Part shown: positions 1 to 8,222 of the stretch, piece by piece
Layout: every line of letters starts with the position of its first letter
How positions within the stretch are numbered: position 1 is the stretch's first letter
NCBI RefSeq assembly: GCF_020217465.1
Contig: NZ_CP084115.1
Span: forward strand, 3,100,001 to 3,164,000
DNA from: Cobetia amphilecti
GTDB lineage: Bacteria; Pseudomonadota; Gammaproteobacteria; Pseudomonadales; Halomonadaceae
Direction of reading: 5' to 3'
Length of the DNA: 64,000 nt
Position numbers and translations under genes: made by a program
The notes under the pieces: generated by a model
What the model was told of the DNA's origin: nothing
The model's input: only the letters and a program-made list of their open reading frames with translations
Database searches by the model: none

Positions 1-88
1 CAGCTATACCGAGTACGAAGCGGACTATCACGCGCGTGTCGGCAACGATGCACCCAAGCGCATGAAGTACAAGCGTATCGACGCCTGA
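1..88 (+). CDS. ettA: EttA-like ABC-F ATPase, C-terminal fragment
   Basis: The frame beginning at base 2 is open from the window edge to a TGA at 86-88 and encodes 28 residues, including TEYEAD and RMKYKRID. This resembles the C-terminal tail of the ABC-F translation factor EttA (energy-dependent translational throttle), which usually ends in a similar EYE(A/E)D ... KRxKYK pattern. EttA binds the ribosomal E site and gates entry into elongation according to the ATP/ADP state. Only the tail is visible, so no Walker motifs can be checked and another ABC-F member is possible. A strong hairpin lies 43 bp after the stop. Confidence 0.55.
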   Translation, partial: SYTEYEADYHARVGNDAPKRMKYKRIDA

Positions 89-130
89 TGAGCCGGCGGG
101 GTCAGCCACGCTGATCGACGCAAGCCGCTA

Positions 131-161
131 GACGCCCTCACCGGTCACCGGTGGGGGCGTC
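131..161 (+). terminator. Hairpin terminator after the ettA-like gene
   Basis: A 14-bp stem starting GACGCCCTCACCGG with a 3-nt loop (TCA) and a single G-T wobble. It is followed by only a short T stretch, so it may be a weak intrinsic terminator. Confidence 0.6.
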
Positions 162-169
162 TTGCCATC

Positions 170-330
170 GGGCCCTGCTGTTCGTTCCAGTCTGCCCGCT
201 CTGTCCGCCTCGTTCGGTTCCGCCCGCTCTTGTCTGCCCTGCTCGGTTCTGCCCGCACTGTCCGCCTTGTTCAGCCCTGTTCTGCTTCTTTCCTCCCCTC
301 CTCACCTCCTGCCCCCCTCCTGCCAGCACG
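170..330. repeat. Pyrimidine-rich degenerate repeat tract
   Basis: This stretch of the 316-bp gap between the ettA-like gene and the DUF2254 gene is almost entirely C and T on the plus strand. It is built from imperfect copies of a CTGTCCGCC(T)-like word followed by C/T runs. No convincing gene is in it; short open frames in all three plus frames are by-products of the low complexity. Confidence 0.6.
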
Positions 331-404
331 TCACGCTGACTTGCAGTGCTCGGCGCGAGCCGTCATAACAGGAACTTGCCAATCCATCCGCTCGGGAATC
401 GTCT

Positions 405-1781
405 ATGAATCGCTGGCTACAGCAACCCCTCATGTGGCTGCGAACCTGGACCACCAGCATCGCCTATCTCCCCAGCATGCTGGCCATGGTCTATACCCTG
501 CTGGGACTGATCTCGGTGATGCCCTCCGGGCTGCCGGACCCTTCCTCGCTGCCCAATAGCGACTTTTTCGAAGCACTGACCTTCAAGCAACATGACACCC
601 CGCGCACCTTGCTGGCGGCGTTGGTCGGCGGCCTGATCTCGCTGATGGTCTTCAGTTTCACCATGGTGATGAGCGTGCTCACCCAGGCCGGCGCGCAGTT
701 CTCCCACAAGCTGCTGCTGGGCCTGGTGACCGAGCGCCACCACCAGCTGGTACTCGGCCACTACCTGGGCAGCCTGCTGTTCCTGCTGGTCAACCTGATG
801 GTGCCCAATACGGGCGACTCCCCGACCCTGTGGCGCTCGCTGGCGGTCTATCTCGGCGTGCTGATGATGGTCAATTGCCTAGGGATGTTCGTCTACTTCA
901 TCCATCAGGTCTCGCAGTCGGTGCAGATCAACGCCGTCGCGCGGCGACTGTCCGGCCGCACCCGCCTCTCGCTGGAGCGCCTACGTCAGCGCAATCGGGA
1001 CGATGGCTTCTGCGAGCGCGAGGTCAGCCGTGACGACGACCAGTGCCAACTGCTGCGGGCACGCCGGCGCGGCTACATCCAGCAGGTCGACTTCTCGGCG
1101 CTGCGCCAGCTGGCCATCAAGCATGACATGGTGGTGCATCTGGATTTCGCGCTGGGCGCCTTCATCGTCAGCGGCATGCCCTTGATGCGCATCGAGTGGC
1201 CCAACGGCCTGCCAGAGGGTGCGACGGCTGGGGAAGAACTCGATGAAGAACAGCAGGCCGAGTTGATCAAGAACCTGCGTGCCGCGCTTGGCTATCTGGA
1301 TGGGGAGTCCGTCGAGGACCTGCACGAGCACGGCCTGACCCAGCTGATGGAAGTCGCCATCAAGGCGCTGTCGCCCGGCATCAATGACCCCGGCACGGCA
1401 CGGCTGTGCATGCACCAGCTGACGGAGCTGCTCAGCGAGCGCATGTCAGTGCCGCTGTGCAATTGTTGCGTGGATGATCACAAGTCCGTTCGCGTCAGCT
1501 GGCAGATGGAGTCCTTCGCAAGCCTCCTCTACCGCTCCATCACTCCGATTCTGCATTATGGCCGTGATGACCTCTCGATCTGTCTGGCCCTGCTGGAGCT
1601 GTTGAAGACCCTGTCGCTGATGGGCGCGCAATACGGCCATCTGGTGCTGCTGCAACAGCATGCCGACAAGGTGGTGGAGGCGATTCTCGCCCAGGCCGAA
1701 TTCGAGGTGGATCGTCGCTTCATCGAACACGGCCTGCAGGCCGGTCACCATCGTCTGAACCTGCCCAGCCCTCAGTGGTGA
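405..1781 (+). CDS. DUF2254 domain-containing membrane protein
   Basis: A 458-residue protein of the DUF2254 family (predicted inner-membrane protein, function unknown). Four hydrophobic segments lie near residues 18-40, 68-92, 118-134 and 141-166. They are followed by a long soluble domain containing the family-typical SPGINDPGTAR stretch near residue 325. The region around FSFTMVMSVLTQAGAQFSHK is also typical of the family. The gene stands alone between two hairpin terminators, so it is probably monocistronic. The start ATG at 405 is the only one compatible with the first membrane segment. A function in ion homeostasis or osmoadaptation would be speculation. Confidence 0.85.
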   Translation: MNRWLQQPLMWLRTWTTSIAYLPSMLAMVYTLLGLISVMPSGLPDPSSLPNSDFFEALTFKQHDTPRTLLAALVGGLISLMVFSFTMVMSVLTQAGAQFSHKLLLGLVTERHHQLVLGHYLGSLLFLLVNLMVPNTGDSPTLWRSLAVYLGVLMMVNCLGMFVYFIHQVSQSVQINAVARRLSGRTRLSLERLRQRNRDDGFCEREVSRDDDQCQLLRARRRGYIQQVDFSALRQLAIKHDMVVHLDFALGAFIVSGMPLMRIEWPNGLPEGATAGEELDEEQQAELIKNLRAALGYLDGESVEDLHEHGLTQLMEVAIKALSPGINDPGTARLCMHQLTELLSERMSVPLCNCCVDDHKSVRVSWQMESFASLLYRSITPILHYGRDDLSICLALLELLKTLSLMGAQYGHLVLLQQHADKVVEAILAQAEFEVDRRFIEHGLQAGHHRLNLPSPQW

Positions 1782-1802
1782 AAAGGCCAGCGCCTGAACG
1801 AG

Positions 1803-1839
1803 CAACGCCCGCGACGGTCGATCACCATCGCGGGCGTTG
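1803..1839 (+). terminator. Terminator after the DUF2254 gene
   Basis: A 12-bp perfect stem (CAACGCCCGCGA / TCGCGGGCGTTG) with a 13-nt loop, starting 21 bp after the stop codon of the DUF2254 gene. There is no long T run. Confidence 0.65.
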
Positions 1840-1938
1840 CAGTCTGTGAGCCGTACCATTTCTGAATCGTACTATCCGATCACATGACGGCTTGCGGCCT
1901 GTTGCCGTCAGTCTGACTCGTGGCAGGGAATCAGAGCC

Positions 1939-2100
1939 TTACGGCTTGCGGCGGCTCTTGAAGAAGGACACCAGGAACAGCACCAGGAAGATCACGAACA
2001 GGACCTTGGCGATGGTCGCTGCGGTGCCGGCGATGCCGCCGAAGCCCAGTACGGCGGCAATGACAGCGACGATCAGAAAGATGATGGCGTAGTTGAGCAT
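1939..2100 (-). CDS. DUF1328 (YtjA-like) small membrane protein
   Basis: A 53-residue protein that begins [20 protein letters not shown] and ends with a basic SFFKSRRKP tail. Two hydrophobic helices (about residues 4-20 and 30-47) flank a glycine-rich turn (GFGGIAG). This is the compact DUF1328/YtjA family, stress-associated small inner-membrane proteins with no known biochemical role. An AAGGAA ribosome-binding site lies just upstream of the ATG. The gene is monocistronic and converges with the DUF2254 gene. Confidence 0.88.
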   Translation of the reverse strand: MLNYAIIFLIVAVIAAVLGFGGIAGTAATIAKVLFVIFLVLFLVSFFKSRRKP

Positions 2101-2229
2101 GTCAATTCCTTATGTCATGTGAGAATTGTCGCGGCGGAGTCAGCCCCTGACGGATGACGCCTCAGGCGCACTCCAGGGTACTGAAAGCGGCGATCAGGAG
2201 GCGCGTCTGCCACCTGACTCGTTATTGCC

Positions 2230-2258
2230 AAGATGGTAATAAACTAAAGCTTTGTCAA
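2230..2258 (-). promoter_or_regulatory. Possible promoter of the DUF1328 gene
   Basis: On the minus strand a perfect TTGACA (-35) is followed after 17 nt by CATCTT, a poor -10. It sits about 130 bp upstream of the DUF1328 start, in the AT-rich centre of a 322-bp region (2101-2422) that otherwise holds nothing I can recognise. Confidence 0.25.
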
Positions 2259-2422
2259 CATGATGTCGCACTTCAGTAAAAGAATTTGCCTCAGCCCTTG
2301 TGATGGGTTGAAAGCCTGCTCCGTCATCCGCACGTCTTGTCATAGGCACACGATAGGCGGCACTCGGTTGACCGCACGCATGCAGCTCGGACAGGTGATG
2401 TTGCTTGTCGGGTGCCGCTTTA

Positions 2423-2473
2423 CACAGCAAAGACCCCCGTTCGGCGAGATGCCGAACGGGGGTCTTTGCTGTG
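2423..2473 (-). terminator. Very long perfect hairpin after the thioredoxin-like gene
   Basis: A 23-bp perfect stem starting CACAGCAAAGACCCCCGTTC with a 5-nt loop (GAGAT). On the minus strand it lies downstream of the thioredoxin-like gene that ends at 2530. It can act in both directions, but no plus-strand gene reaches it. Confidence 0.75.
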
Positions 2474-2529
2474 CATCACTCGCGTCATCTCCCTGACAGT
2501 AGCGGGAGATCGATGCCGGGGGTGTCGGT

Positions 2530-2913
2530 CTACAGCGCGGCGATCAAGGCCTCGGCGTAGGCGACGAGATCGGGCTCGCTCATCACCTCGACGCGGTTCA
2601 ATCCACTGTCGAGACTCGCCGGCTGGCCGTGGCGAACCAGCAAGGTGCGTGGATAGCCCGCACCGCCGATACGCTCACTCAGCTGTGCATGAGCATCGCT
2701 GAGATAGACCCCACGGGTCTGCTGCACGCACAGGGTCACCAGTGGCAGACCGCCACGGGCAAGCGCCGCCTCGAAGGCAGGCAATGCCGGACGCTGACGC
2801 TGGGTGCAATCCGGGCACCATTCCGCGACCTGATTGAGCACGAAGGTATCGCCAGCGGCCAACCGCGCTTCCACCTCGGCCAGGGTGACGTGAGAAGAGA
2901 TGTCGTTGCTCAT
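2530..2913 (-). CDS. Thioredoxin-fold protein with WCPDC active site
   Basis: A 127-residue cytoplasmic protein with one thioredoxin fold. The redox motif is WCPDC at about residues 32-36, and the cis-proline is in GAGYPRTLLV near residue 86. The length fits a single thioredoxin domain without signal peptide. The CPDC dipeptide differs from the CGPC of canonical thioredoxin, so the redox potential and partners are likely different. The start has a good site (GAGGTGAACC before ATG) and follows the lpxL-like gene after only 8 bp, so the two are co-transcribed. Confidence 0.75.
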   Translation of the reverse strand: MSNDISSHVTLAEVEARLAAGDTFVLNQVAEWCPDCTQRQRPALPAFEAALARGGLPLVTLCVQQTRGVYLSDAHAQLSERIGGAGYPRTLLVRHGQPASLDSGLNRVEVMSEPDLVAYAEALIAAL

Positions 2914-2921
2914 GGTTCACC

Positions 2922-3839
2922 TCAGTACAGGGACGGATCGGTTTTCTCGGGACGTGTCTTGAAGCGACGGTGCAGCCACAGATACTGCTCGGGATGCTTG
3001 CGGATCGCCCCTTCGATGAAGGCGTTGATGCGCGTGGCATCGGCGACGTCATCGCCACTCGGGAAGTTGTCCAGCGCCGGCAGATACTCCAGCGTATAGG
3101 TACGATTGTCCGGATTGCGATGGAACATCAAGGGCATCACCGGCGCGCCCGTCATGCGGGCGATCTTGGCCGTCAACTTGATGGAGGCGGCATCGATGCC
3201 GAAGAACGGCGCGAATACGCTGACCTCGCGGCCGAAGTCCTGATCCGGTGAATACCACACGCCATGGCCGCTCTTGATGCGACGTACCACGCCCCGCAGG
3301 TCGTGACGATCGATGGCGGTGCCGAAGATGCCATTGCGCGCACGGGTCATGAAGCGCTCGAACAGCGGGTTGTCGTGGGGGCGATAGACGACATCGGCCG
3401 GGAAGAACAGCGAGTGCAGTGCGCCGCCCAGATCCAGGGTCGAGAAGTGGATGCCCACGATGAGCGCCCCCTTGCCCTGGGCCATGGCGCGCTCCATGTG
3501 CTCCTGCCCCTTGAAGGTCACGCGATCACGCATGTGCTCAGGATCACGACACCAGCCGGTGGCCGTCTCGAAGATACCGATGCCGTTGGCGTGGAAGGTC
3601 TTGCGCACCTGACGCGCGCGCTCCGCCTCACTCCACTCAGGAAAGCACAGCTTGAGATTGGTGTCGGTGATGTGACGACGACGCTTGCCGAAGCGCCATG
3701 CCAGCTCACCAAGGCCACGCCCCAGCCACAACTTGGCGCACCAGGGCAGATAGGCCGAAGCCTTCATGGCACCGATGCCCAGCCAGGTCAGCCAGTAGCA
3801 GGGGTGTGCAAAACTCTCGGGATAGCTCTTCTTGGCCAT
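2922..3839 (-). CDS. lpxL: LpxL/HtrB-type lipid A acyltransferase
   Basis: A 305-residue inner-membrane acyltransferase that adds a secondary acyl chain (typically laurate) from acyl-ACP to lipid A precursors. The catalytic HX4D motif is HFSTLD at about residue 131, followed by the substrate-contact YRPHDNP and the C-terminal YLWLHRRFKTRP signature of the family. A membrane anchor lies near residues 15-35. It precedes the thioredoxin-like gene in the same transcript. A second LpxL-family gene lies at 20524-21564, so the symbol here is a best match and LpxP-like activity is possible. Confidence 0.85.
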   Translation of the reverse strand: MAKKSYPESFAHPCYWLTWLGIGAMKASAYLPWCAKLWLGRGLGELAWRFGKRRRHITDTNLKLCFPEWSEAERARQVRKTFHANGIGIFETATGWCRDPEHMRDRVTFKGQEHMERAMAQGKGALIVGIHFSTLDLGGALHSLFFPADVVYRPHDNPLFERFMTRARNGIFGTAIDRHDLRGVVRRIKSGHGVWYSPDQDFGREVSVFAPFFGIDAASIKLTAKIARMTGAPVMPLMFHRNPDNRTYTLEYLPALDNFPSGDDVADATRINAFIEGAIRKHPEQYLWLHRRFKTRPEKTDPSLY

Positions 3840-3899
3840 GACTCTCTCGTTCGACGGGCAACGGCGGCCATTGTAGACCGCGCGAGCCTTGCCGTCAGG

Positions 3900-5051
3900 T
3901 CAGGCGTGCGTATCCAGCGGCTGAGCGCTGGCCAACTGCGCAACACCCTTGTCGTCCGCCACACTGCCAACGCCGCCATGATAGTGTCTGGGCACGCGCG
4001 GCAGCAGCCCCGTCAGCAGTGTATAGCTGATGGTGTCGCAGCTGGCGGCGACGCGATTGACCTCAAGCCCCTCGCCCCACAGCACCACACGAGAACCGAC
4101 ACCCGCCTCGGGCAGGTCCGTGATATCCACCGTCAGCATGTCCATCGACACCTTGCCGGCCAGCACCGTTTCCTGACCATCCACCAGCACTGGCGTACCA
4201 TCCACGGCGTGGCGATCATAGCCATCACCATAACCGCAGGCGACGACACCGATACGCGTCGGACGCGTGGCCACGAAGCGCCCCGAGTACCCTACAGGCT
4301 CGCCGATGGCGATCTCACGCACGGCGATGATGGCCGAAGACAGCGTCATCACCGGCTTCAGGCGCCGACTGGCGTCATTGGCGCCTTCCAGCGGGTCTGC
4401 TCCGTAGAGCATGATTCCCGGGCGGTTCCAGGCCGCATGCGTCTCTGGCCAGGCAAGCGTCGCCGGAGAGTTGGCCAGACACAGCGGCAGCTCTGCCTCG
4501 GCCGCCAAGGCCGTCACCGCCGCCATCTGCTGCTGGAAGTAGTCTGGTGTCAGGCTGTCAGCGCTGGCGAAGTGCGTCATCAGGTGCAGGTCACGCGCCT
4601 TGCCACACGCCTCGAGGCGCGCCTTGGCGTCCAGCACCTGCTCGACCGTGAAGCCGAGACGATGCATGCCTGAGTCGAACTTGATCCAGCAGGACAAGGG
4701 CTGCGCAAGCTCACTCTGTTCGAGGGCCGCCAACTGCCATTCGCTGTGGATGGCGCACCAGAAGTCATGCTCGGCCGCCAAGGCATACTCCGCGGCCTCG
4801 AACACCCCCTCAAGCAGCACGATCGGATGAGAGATGCCGCCCGCCCGCAGCGCCAGCGCCTCCTCTATCGTGGCCACCGCAAAGGCGGGGGCGAGGTCCG
4901 CCAGTGCCTGCGCGCACGCCACCGCACCATGCCCGTAGGCGTCCGCCTTGATCACGGCCAGGGCGCGCGAATGCGGCGCCAGCTCGCAGGCCAGCTGATA
5001 GTTGTGACGCAGTGCATCGAGATCAATATCAGCGCGCAGTGGGCGGGACAT
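3900..5051 (-). CDS. alr: Alanine racemase
   Basis: A 383-residue PLP enzyme interconverting L- and D-alanine for peptidoglycan synthesis. The PLP lysine lies in AVIKADAYGHG (residue about 35). The second catalytic residue, a tyrosine, lies in VACGYGDGYDR in the C-terminal beta domain. Length fits Alr/DadX. A GGAG site sits 8 nt before the ATG. No dadA or dnaB neighbour is visible, so catabolic (dadX) and biosynthetic (alr) roles cannot be separated from context. The 60 bp to the downstream lpxL-like gene contain no clear terminator. Confidence 0.92.
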   Translation of the reverse strand: MSRPLRADIDLDALRHNYQLACELAPHSRALAVIKADAYGHGAVACAQALADLAPAFAVATIEEALALRAGGISHPIVLLEGVFEAAEYALAAEHDFWCAIHSEWQLAALEQSELAQPLSCWIKFDSGMHRLGFTVEQVLDAKARLEACGKARDLHLMTHFASADSLTPDYFQQQMAAVTALAAEAELPLCLANSPATLAWPETHAAWNRPGIMLYGADPLEGANDASRRLKPVMTLSSAIIAVREIAIGEPVGYSGRFVATRPTRIGVVACGYGDGYDRHAVDGTPVLVDGQETVLAGKVSMDMLTVDITDLPEAGVGSRVVLWGEGLEVNRVAASCDTISYTLLTGLLPRVPRHYHGGVGSVADDKGVAQLASAQPLDTHA

Positions 5052-5288
5052 GAGGGGACTCCAGGGTGATCGGTGAAAATGACAGACAGCAGAGCAAGCC
5101 CCTCAATTATTTTCCATCATCGCCGTCAGGTCACGCTGAAAAACACCAAACTTTCCCCAAATCACCGATAGAAACCACTGCCTTTTAAAACACATGCAGG
5201 ATTTTCGACCAATACCACCACGAAACTGCCTGCCTCGAGGCCGCGCTGCCCTTGCGCGCTGCTTTTTCGGCACCTCCTGTCTGGCCAT

Positions 5289-5333
5289 CACTTGCCTGAT
5301 GAACACATGCCTGACGATCAGTGACCTGACCAA
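5289..5333. repeat. Three 15-bp degenerate tandem repeats
   Basis: Units CACTTGCCTGATGAA, CACATGCCTGACGAT and CAGTGACCTGACCAA follow one another without gap. They lie about 100 bp beyond the stop of the tolC-like gene, past its terminator. The rest of the 379-bp gap 5052-5430 shows nothing else I can name. Confidence 0.5.
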
Positions 5334-5362
5334 CTGATGCCCTCAAACGCATGCCCCAAAAC

Positions 5363-5401
5363 GCATGCACCCCCGCAGGCAGAGCCTGCGGGGGTGCATG
5401 C
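5363..5401 (-). terminator. Terminator after the tolC-like gene
   Basis: An 18-bp perfect stem (GCATGCACCCCCGCAGGC and its complement) with a 3-nt loop, 30 bp downstream of the tolC-like stop codon. Confidence 0.8.
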
Positions 5402-5430
5402 AGCACGTGGCGTAAGCCAGCGCGGGACGA

Positions 5431-6801
5431 TCAGGGCGTCACGTTTTCCAGCTCGTCGGAGCTCTCATCATTCAGCACCAGGGACACCTGACGATCTGCC
5501 TTGAGGCTCTCGTTGAGGTCACGCACGCTGTTGATATCGATGATACCTGCCGCCTGACGCAGGTTGAGCAGGTCGAGCACATAGGTGTAACGCGAAGAGG
5601 CGTAGTCCGCCAGCGCCTGATACAGGGCCTGCTCGGCGTCCAGCACATCGACGATGTTACGGGTGCCGACTTCATAACCGGAGCGAGTCGCTTCCAGTGC
5701 GCTGCGGCTGGAGACGATCGCCTGCTTGCGCGCCTTGACGGTCAGGACGTCGCTGCGCACCTGGCTGTAGAGCGAGCGCACGCTCTGGGTAGTGGAGCGC
5801 TGCTGATCGAGCAGGTCGTACTGGCTCTGCTCGAGCAGATGGGTGCTCTGACGTACCTGGGCGGAGGTGCGGCCACCGGTATAGATCGGCAGGGAGGCCT
5901 GGATACCGATCTGGTTGTATTCCTGATACCCCCCGGCAGTATCGATGTCGGTTTCATCGTAGGAGTAGGTCGCGAAGGCGCCGACTTCCGGCAGGTGGCC
6001 TGCGCGGGAGGTCTTCACATCGCCTCTGGCGACATCGACACCCTTCTGGGCAGCACCGATCAGCGGGTTGTTGGACAATGCCATCTCGACCCACTTGTCG
6101 CGGCTGGCCGGCACCGGCGCTTCGATCGCCAGATCTTCTTCCAGACCATCGATGGAATCGTACTGCTGGCCCGTCAGCTGCTGCAGGGCCTCGAAGCTGA
6201 CCTGCAGATCGGCTTCGGCCGCGATGCGCTGGGCACGCGCGTCATCGAATGATGCCTTGGCTTCCTGTACATCCGTGATCGCGATCAGACCGACCTCGAA
6301 CTGCTGATTGGCCTGGTCCAGCTGGCGGGAGAAGGCCTTTTCCTGGGCGATGCGCGCATCGAGCACATCACGATTGTTCAGGATGGTGAAATAGGCAGAC
6401 GCCACATCATAGAGCAGCTGCTGCTGATCGGAATCCAGCAGCAGTTTCTGCTGACGGGTGGTGTCCTTGCTGGTCGCGAGCTCATACCAGTCGGCAGCAT
6501 CGAACAGCTGCTGGTTGACGTTGACCACGATATTGCTGTCGGTGTAATCGCCTTCGGTGCCGCTCTGGGAATTGCCGGTGACATCGGTACGCGACACGGT
6601 CCCCGTGGCAGTGATCTGGGGCAGCAGGTCAGCAAGCTCGATACGCTCATTGTCCTCGACGCTCTGATAGAGCGAGCGAGAGGAGGACAGGCTGGCGTTG
6701 TGGGTCAATGCATCACGCGTGATGTCGAGCAGATTGGCAGCCTGAGCCTGGGTCGCAAAACCCATCGCCAGCACCAGTGGCAGTATGCGAATGTTGGCCA
6801 T
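5431..6801 (-). CDS. tolC: TolC family outer-membrane channel protein
   Basis: A 456-residue outer-membrane efflux protein. It starts at MANIRILPLVLAMGFATQAQA, a clear signal peptide cleaved after AQA, preceded by AGGAA. Two repeated OEP domains of alternating helices and beta strands follow, as in TolC, which forms a trimeric periplasm-spanning exit duct for tripartite efflux pumps and type I secretion. The C-terminal half contains the typical YEVGTRNIVDVLDAEQALYQA stretch near residue 380. An upstream in-frame ATG at 6882 would add 27 residues and bury the signal peptide, so I rejected it. No efflux pump genes are adjacent, as is usual for tolC. Confidence 0.88.
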   Translation of the reverse strand: MANIRILPLVLAMGFATQAQAANLLDITRDALTHNASLSSSRSLYQSVEDNERIELADLLPQITATGTVSRTDVTGNSQSGTEGDYTDSNIVVNVNQQLFDAADWYELATSKDTTRQQKLLLDSDQQQLLYDVASAYFTILNNRDVLDARIAQEKAFSRQLDQANQQFEVGLIAITDVQEAKASFDDARAQRIAAEADLQVSFEALQQLTGQQYDSIDGLEEDLAIEAPVPASRDKWVEMALSNNPLIGAAQKGVDVARGDVKTSRAGHLPEVGAFATYSYDETDIDTAGGYQEYNQIGIQASLPIYTGGRTSAQVRQSTHLLEQSQYDLLDQQRSTTQSVRSLYSQVRSDVLTVKARKQAIVSSRSALEATRSGYEVGTRNIVDVLDAEQALYQALADYASSRYTYVLDLLNLRQAAGIIDINSVRDLNESLKADRQVSLVLNDESSDELENVTP

Positions 6802-6940
6802 GTATGCGTTGTTCCTGATCAGTGACAGTCGTGACCTGCATGGCGCCTCGAAAGCACCAGGACAAGGTAAAAGGTAGCTCACACATCGGCTGGACTACTG
6901 CCTCAGCCCTGCTCAAGCGGGTCGTGGAAAAAGTGGCCTT

Positions 6941-6984
6941 AGTCTAATCGTCGCTCTTTTGGGCGTCCAGTTAGTTGGCTAACT
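6941..6984 (-). promoter_or_regulatory. tolC promoter with adjacent palindrome
   Basis: On the minus strand TGGACG (-35) and TAGACT (-10) are separated by 17 nt, each matching four of six consensus bases. The 16-bp palindrome AGTTAGTTGGCTAACT (6969-6984; two 6-bp arms, 4-bp centre) abuts the -35 box and may bind a regulator. The rest of 6802-7094 holds nothing else obvious. Confidence 0.4.
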
Positions 6985-7094
6985 TTGTTGCACGATACAG
7001 CGTTTCCAAATTGACAACAGTGCCATGGGGCACCCTGCACTGAGCGCAGTACGTCAGAATGCCCCCACTCTGCCAGAATAATGATGACACAATA

Positions 7095-7133
7095 TGAAAA
7101 CGGCCCGCTCGAATCACGAGCGGGCCGTTTTCA
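7095..7133 (-). terminator. rpoS terminator
   Basis: A 17-bp perfect stem beginning TGAAAACGGCCCGCTCG, 5-nt loop, with a T-rich exit on the minus strand, 51 bp after the rpoS stop. Confidence 0.8.
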
Positions 7134-7183
7134 CTGGCAACATGCATCAGGGTATCGACAGCCATGACGACTGTGCCCGCGCA

Positions 7184-8161
7184 TCATTCAAAGATGGATT
7201 CGAGCGTCAGCCCCTGCTTCTCGAGCATGCGCCGCAGCTTCTTGAGCGCCTCGACCTGAATCTGACGCACCCGCTCACGCGTCAGGCCGATCTCCTCGCC
7301 CACTTCCTCCAGCGTCGCGGCTTCATGACCGCGCAGCCCGAAGCGGCGCACCACCACTTCCATCTGCTTCTCGGTCAGTTCCGCCAGCCACTCATCGACA
7401 TGCGCCTTGACGTCGACATCTACCAGACTGGACTCCGGGCTGGTGTCATTCTCGTCGGCGATGGTCTCGATCAGCGGCTTGTCGCTCTCGCCGCCCATCG
7501 GGTAGTCGACGGATGACACGCGCTCATTGAGCCCCAGCATCTTCTTGACGGTATCGACCGGCTTGTCGAGGAAGTCGGCGATCTCCTCCGCGGTGGCCTC
7601 GTGATCCAGTTTCTGGGTCAGCTGGCGCGCGGCACGCAGGTAGATGTTGAGTTCCTTGACGACGTGAATCGGCAGACGAATGGTGCGCGTCTGATTCATC
7701 AGCGCCCGCTCGATGGTCTGGCGAATCCACCAGGTGGCGTAGGTCGAGAAACGGAAGCCGCGCTCGGGGTCGAACTTCTCCACCGCGCGGATCAGCCCCA
7801 GATTGCCCTCCTCGATCAGGTCGAGCAGCGACAGACCACGATTCAGATAGCGCCGTGCGATCTTGACCACCAGACGCAGGTTGGACTCGATCATGCGCTG
7901 GCGACCGGCGGGGTCGCCCGCCTGTGCCAGACGCCCGAAGTAGACTTCCTCCTCGGGCTTGAGCAACGGGGAAAAACCAATCTCGTTGAGGTAGATCTGG
8001 GTCGCATCCAGGCTTTGGTAGTGCTTGCGCTCTTCACGATTCAAGGCGCGTTCGAATGCCGCCTCTTCCGCTTCTGCCTCAAGCGTATCGTCGTCCTCCT
8101 CGACATCCTCAAGGGACAACTCAACCTCAGCCTGATCGATATCCTTTTCCAGCATGCTCAT
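7184..8161 (-). CDS. rpoS: RNA polymerase sigma factor RpoS
   Basis: A 325-residue stationary-phase and general stress sigma factor. An acidic N-terminus precedes region 1.2 ([20 protein letters not shown]). Region 2 carries [19 protein letters not shown] and the -10-recognition segment [16 protein letters not shown]. Region 3 follows, and region 4.2 ends with [19 protein letters not shown], the -35-binding helix-turn-helix. RpoS rather than RpoD is supported by the length, the lack of a long region 1.1, and the nlpD-rpoS neighbourhood. In relatives the main rpoS promoter lies inside nlpD, and the 61-bp gap to nlpD here is consistent with that. Confidence 0.96.
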   Translation of the reverse strand: MSMLEKDIDQAEVELSLEDVEEDDDTLEAEAEEAAFERALNREERKHYQSLDATQIYLNEIGFSPLLKPEEEVYFGRLAQAGDPAGRQRMIESNLRLVVKIARRYLNRGLSLLDLIEEGNLGLIRAVEKFDPERGFRFSTYATWWIRQTIERALMNQTRTIRLPIHVVKELNIYLRAARQLTQKLDHEATAEEIADFLDKPVDTVKKMLGLNERVSSVDYPMGGESDKPLIETIADENDTSPESSLVDVDVKAHVDEWLAELTEKQMEVVVRRFGLRGHEAATLEEVGEEIGLTRERVRQIQVEALKKLRRMLEKQGLTLESIFE

Positions 8162-8222
8162 GTCGATACCCCGTTGTCTCTGGTCTGGTGCCAGGAACTT
8201 GTTGTTGTGGCAGCGGTGGGAA

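Noticed and set aside
151-368. Small proteins encoded in the C/T-rich tract upstream of the DUF2254 gene
   Set aside because: All three frames are open only because of low complexity; cysteine/proline-rich products have no start signals or family match.
3264-4673. A 469-residue plus-strand frame over lpxL and alr
   Set aside because: Covers two conserved minus-strand genes and the gap between them; antisense artefact.
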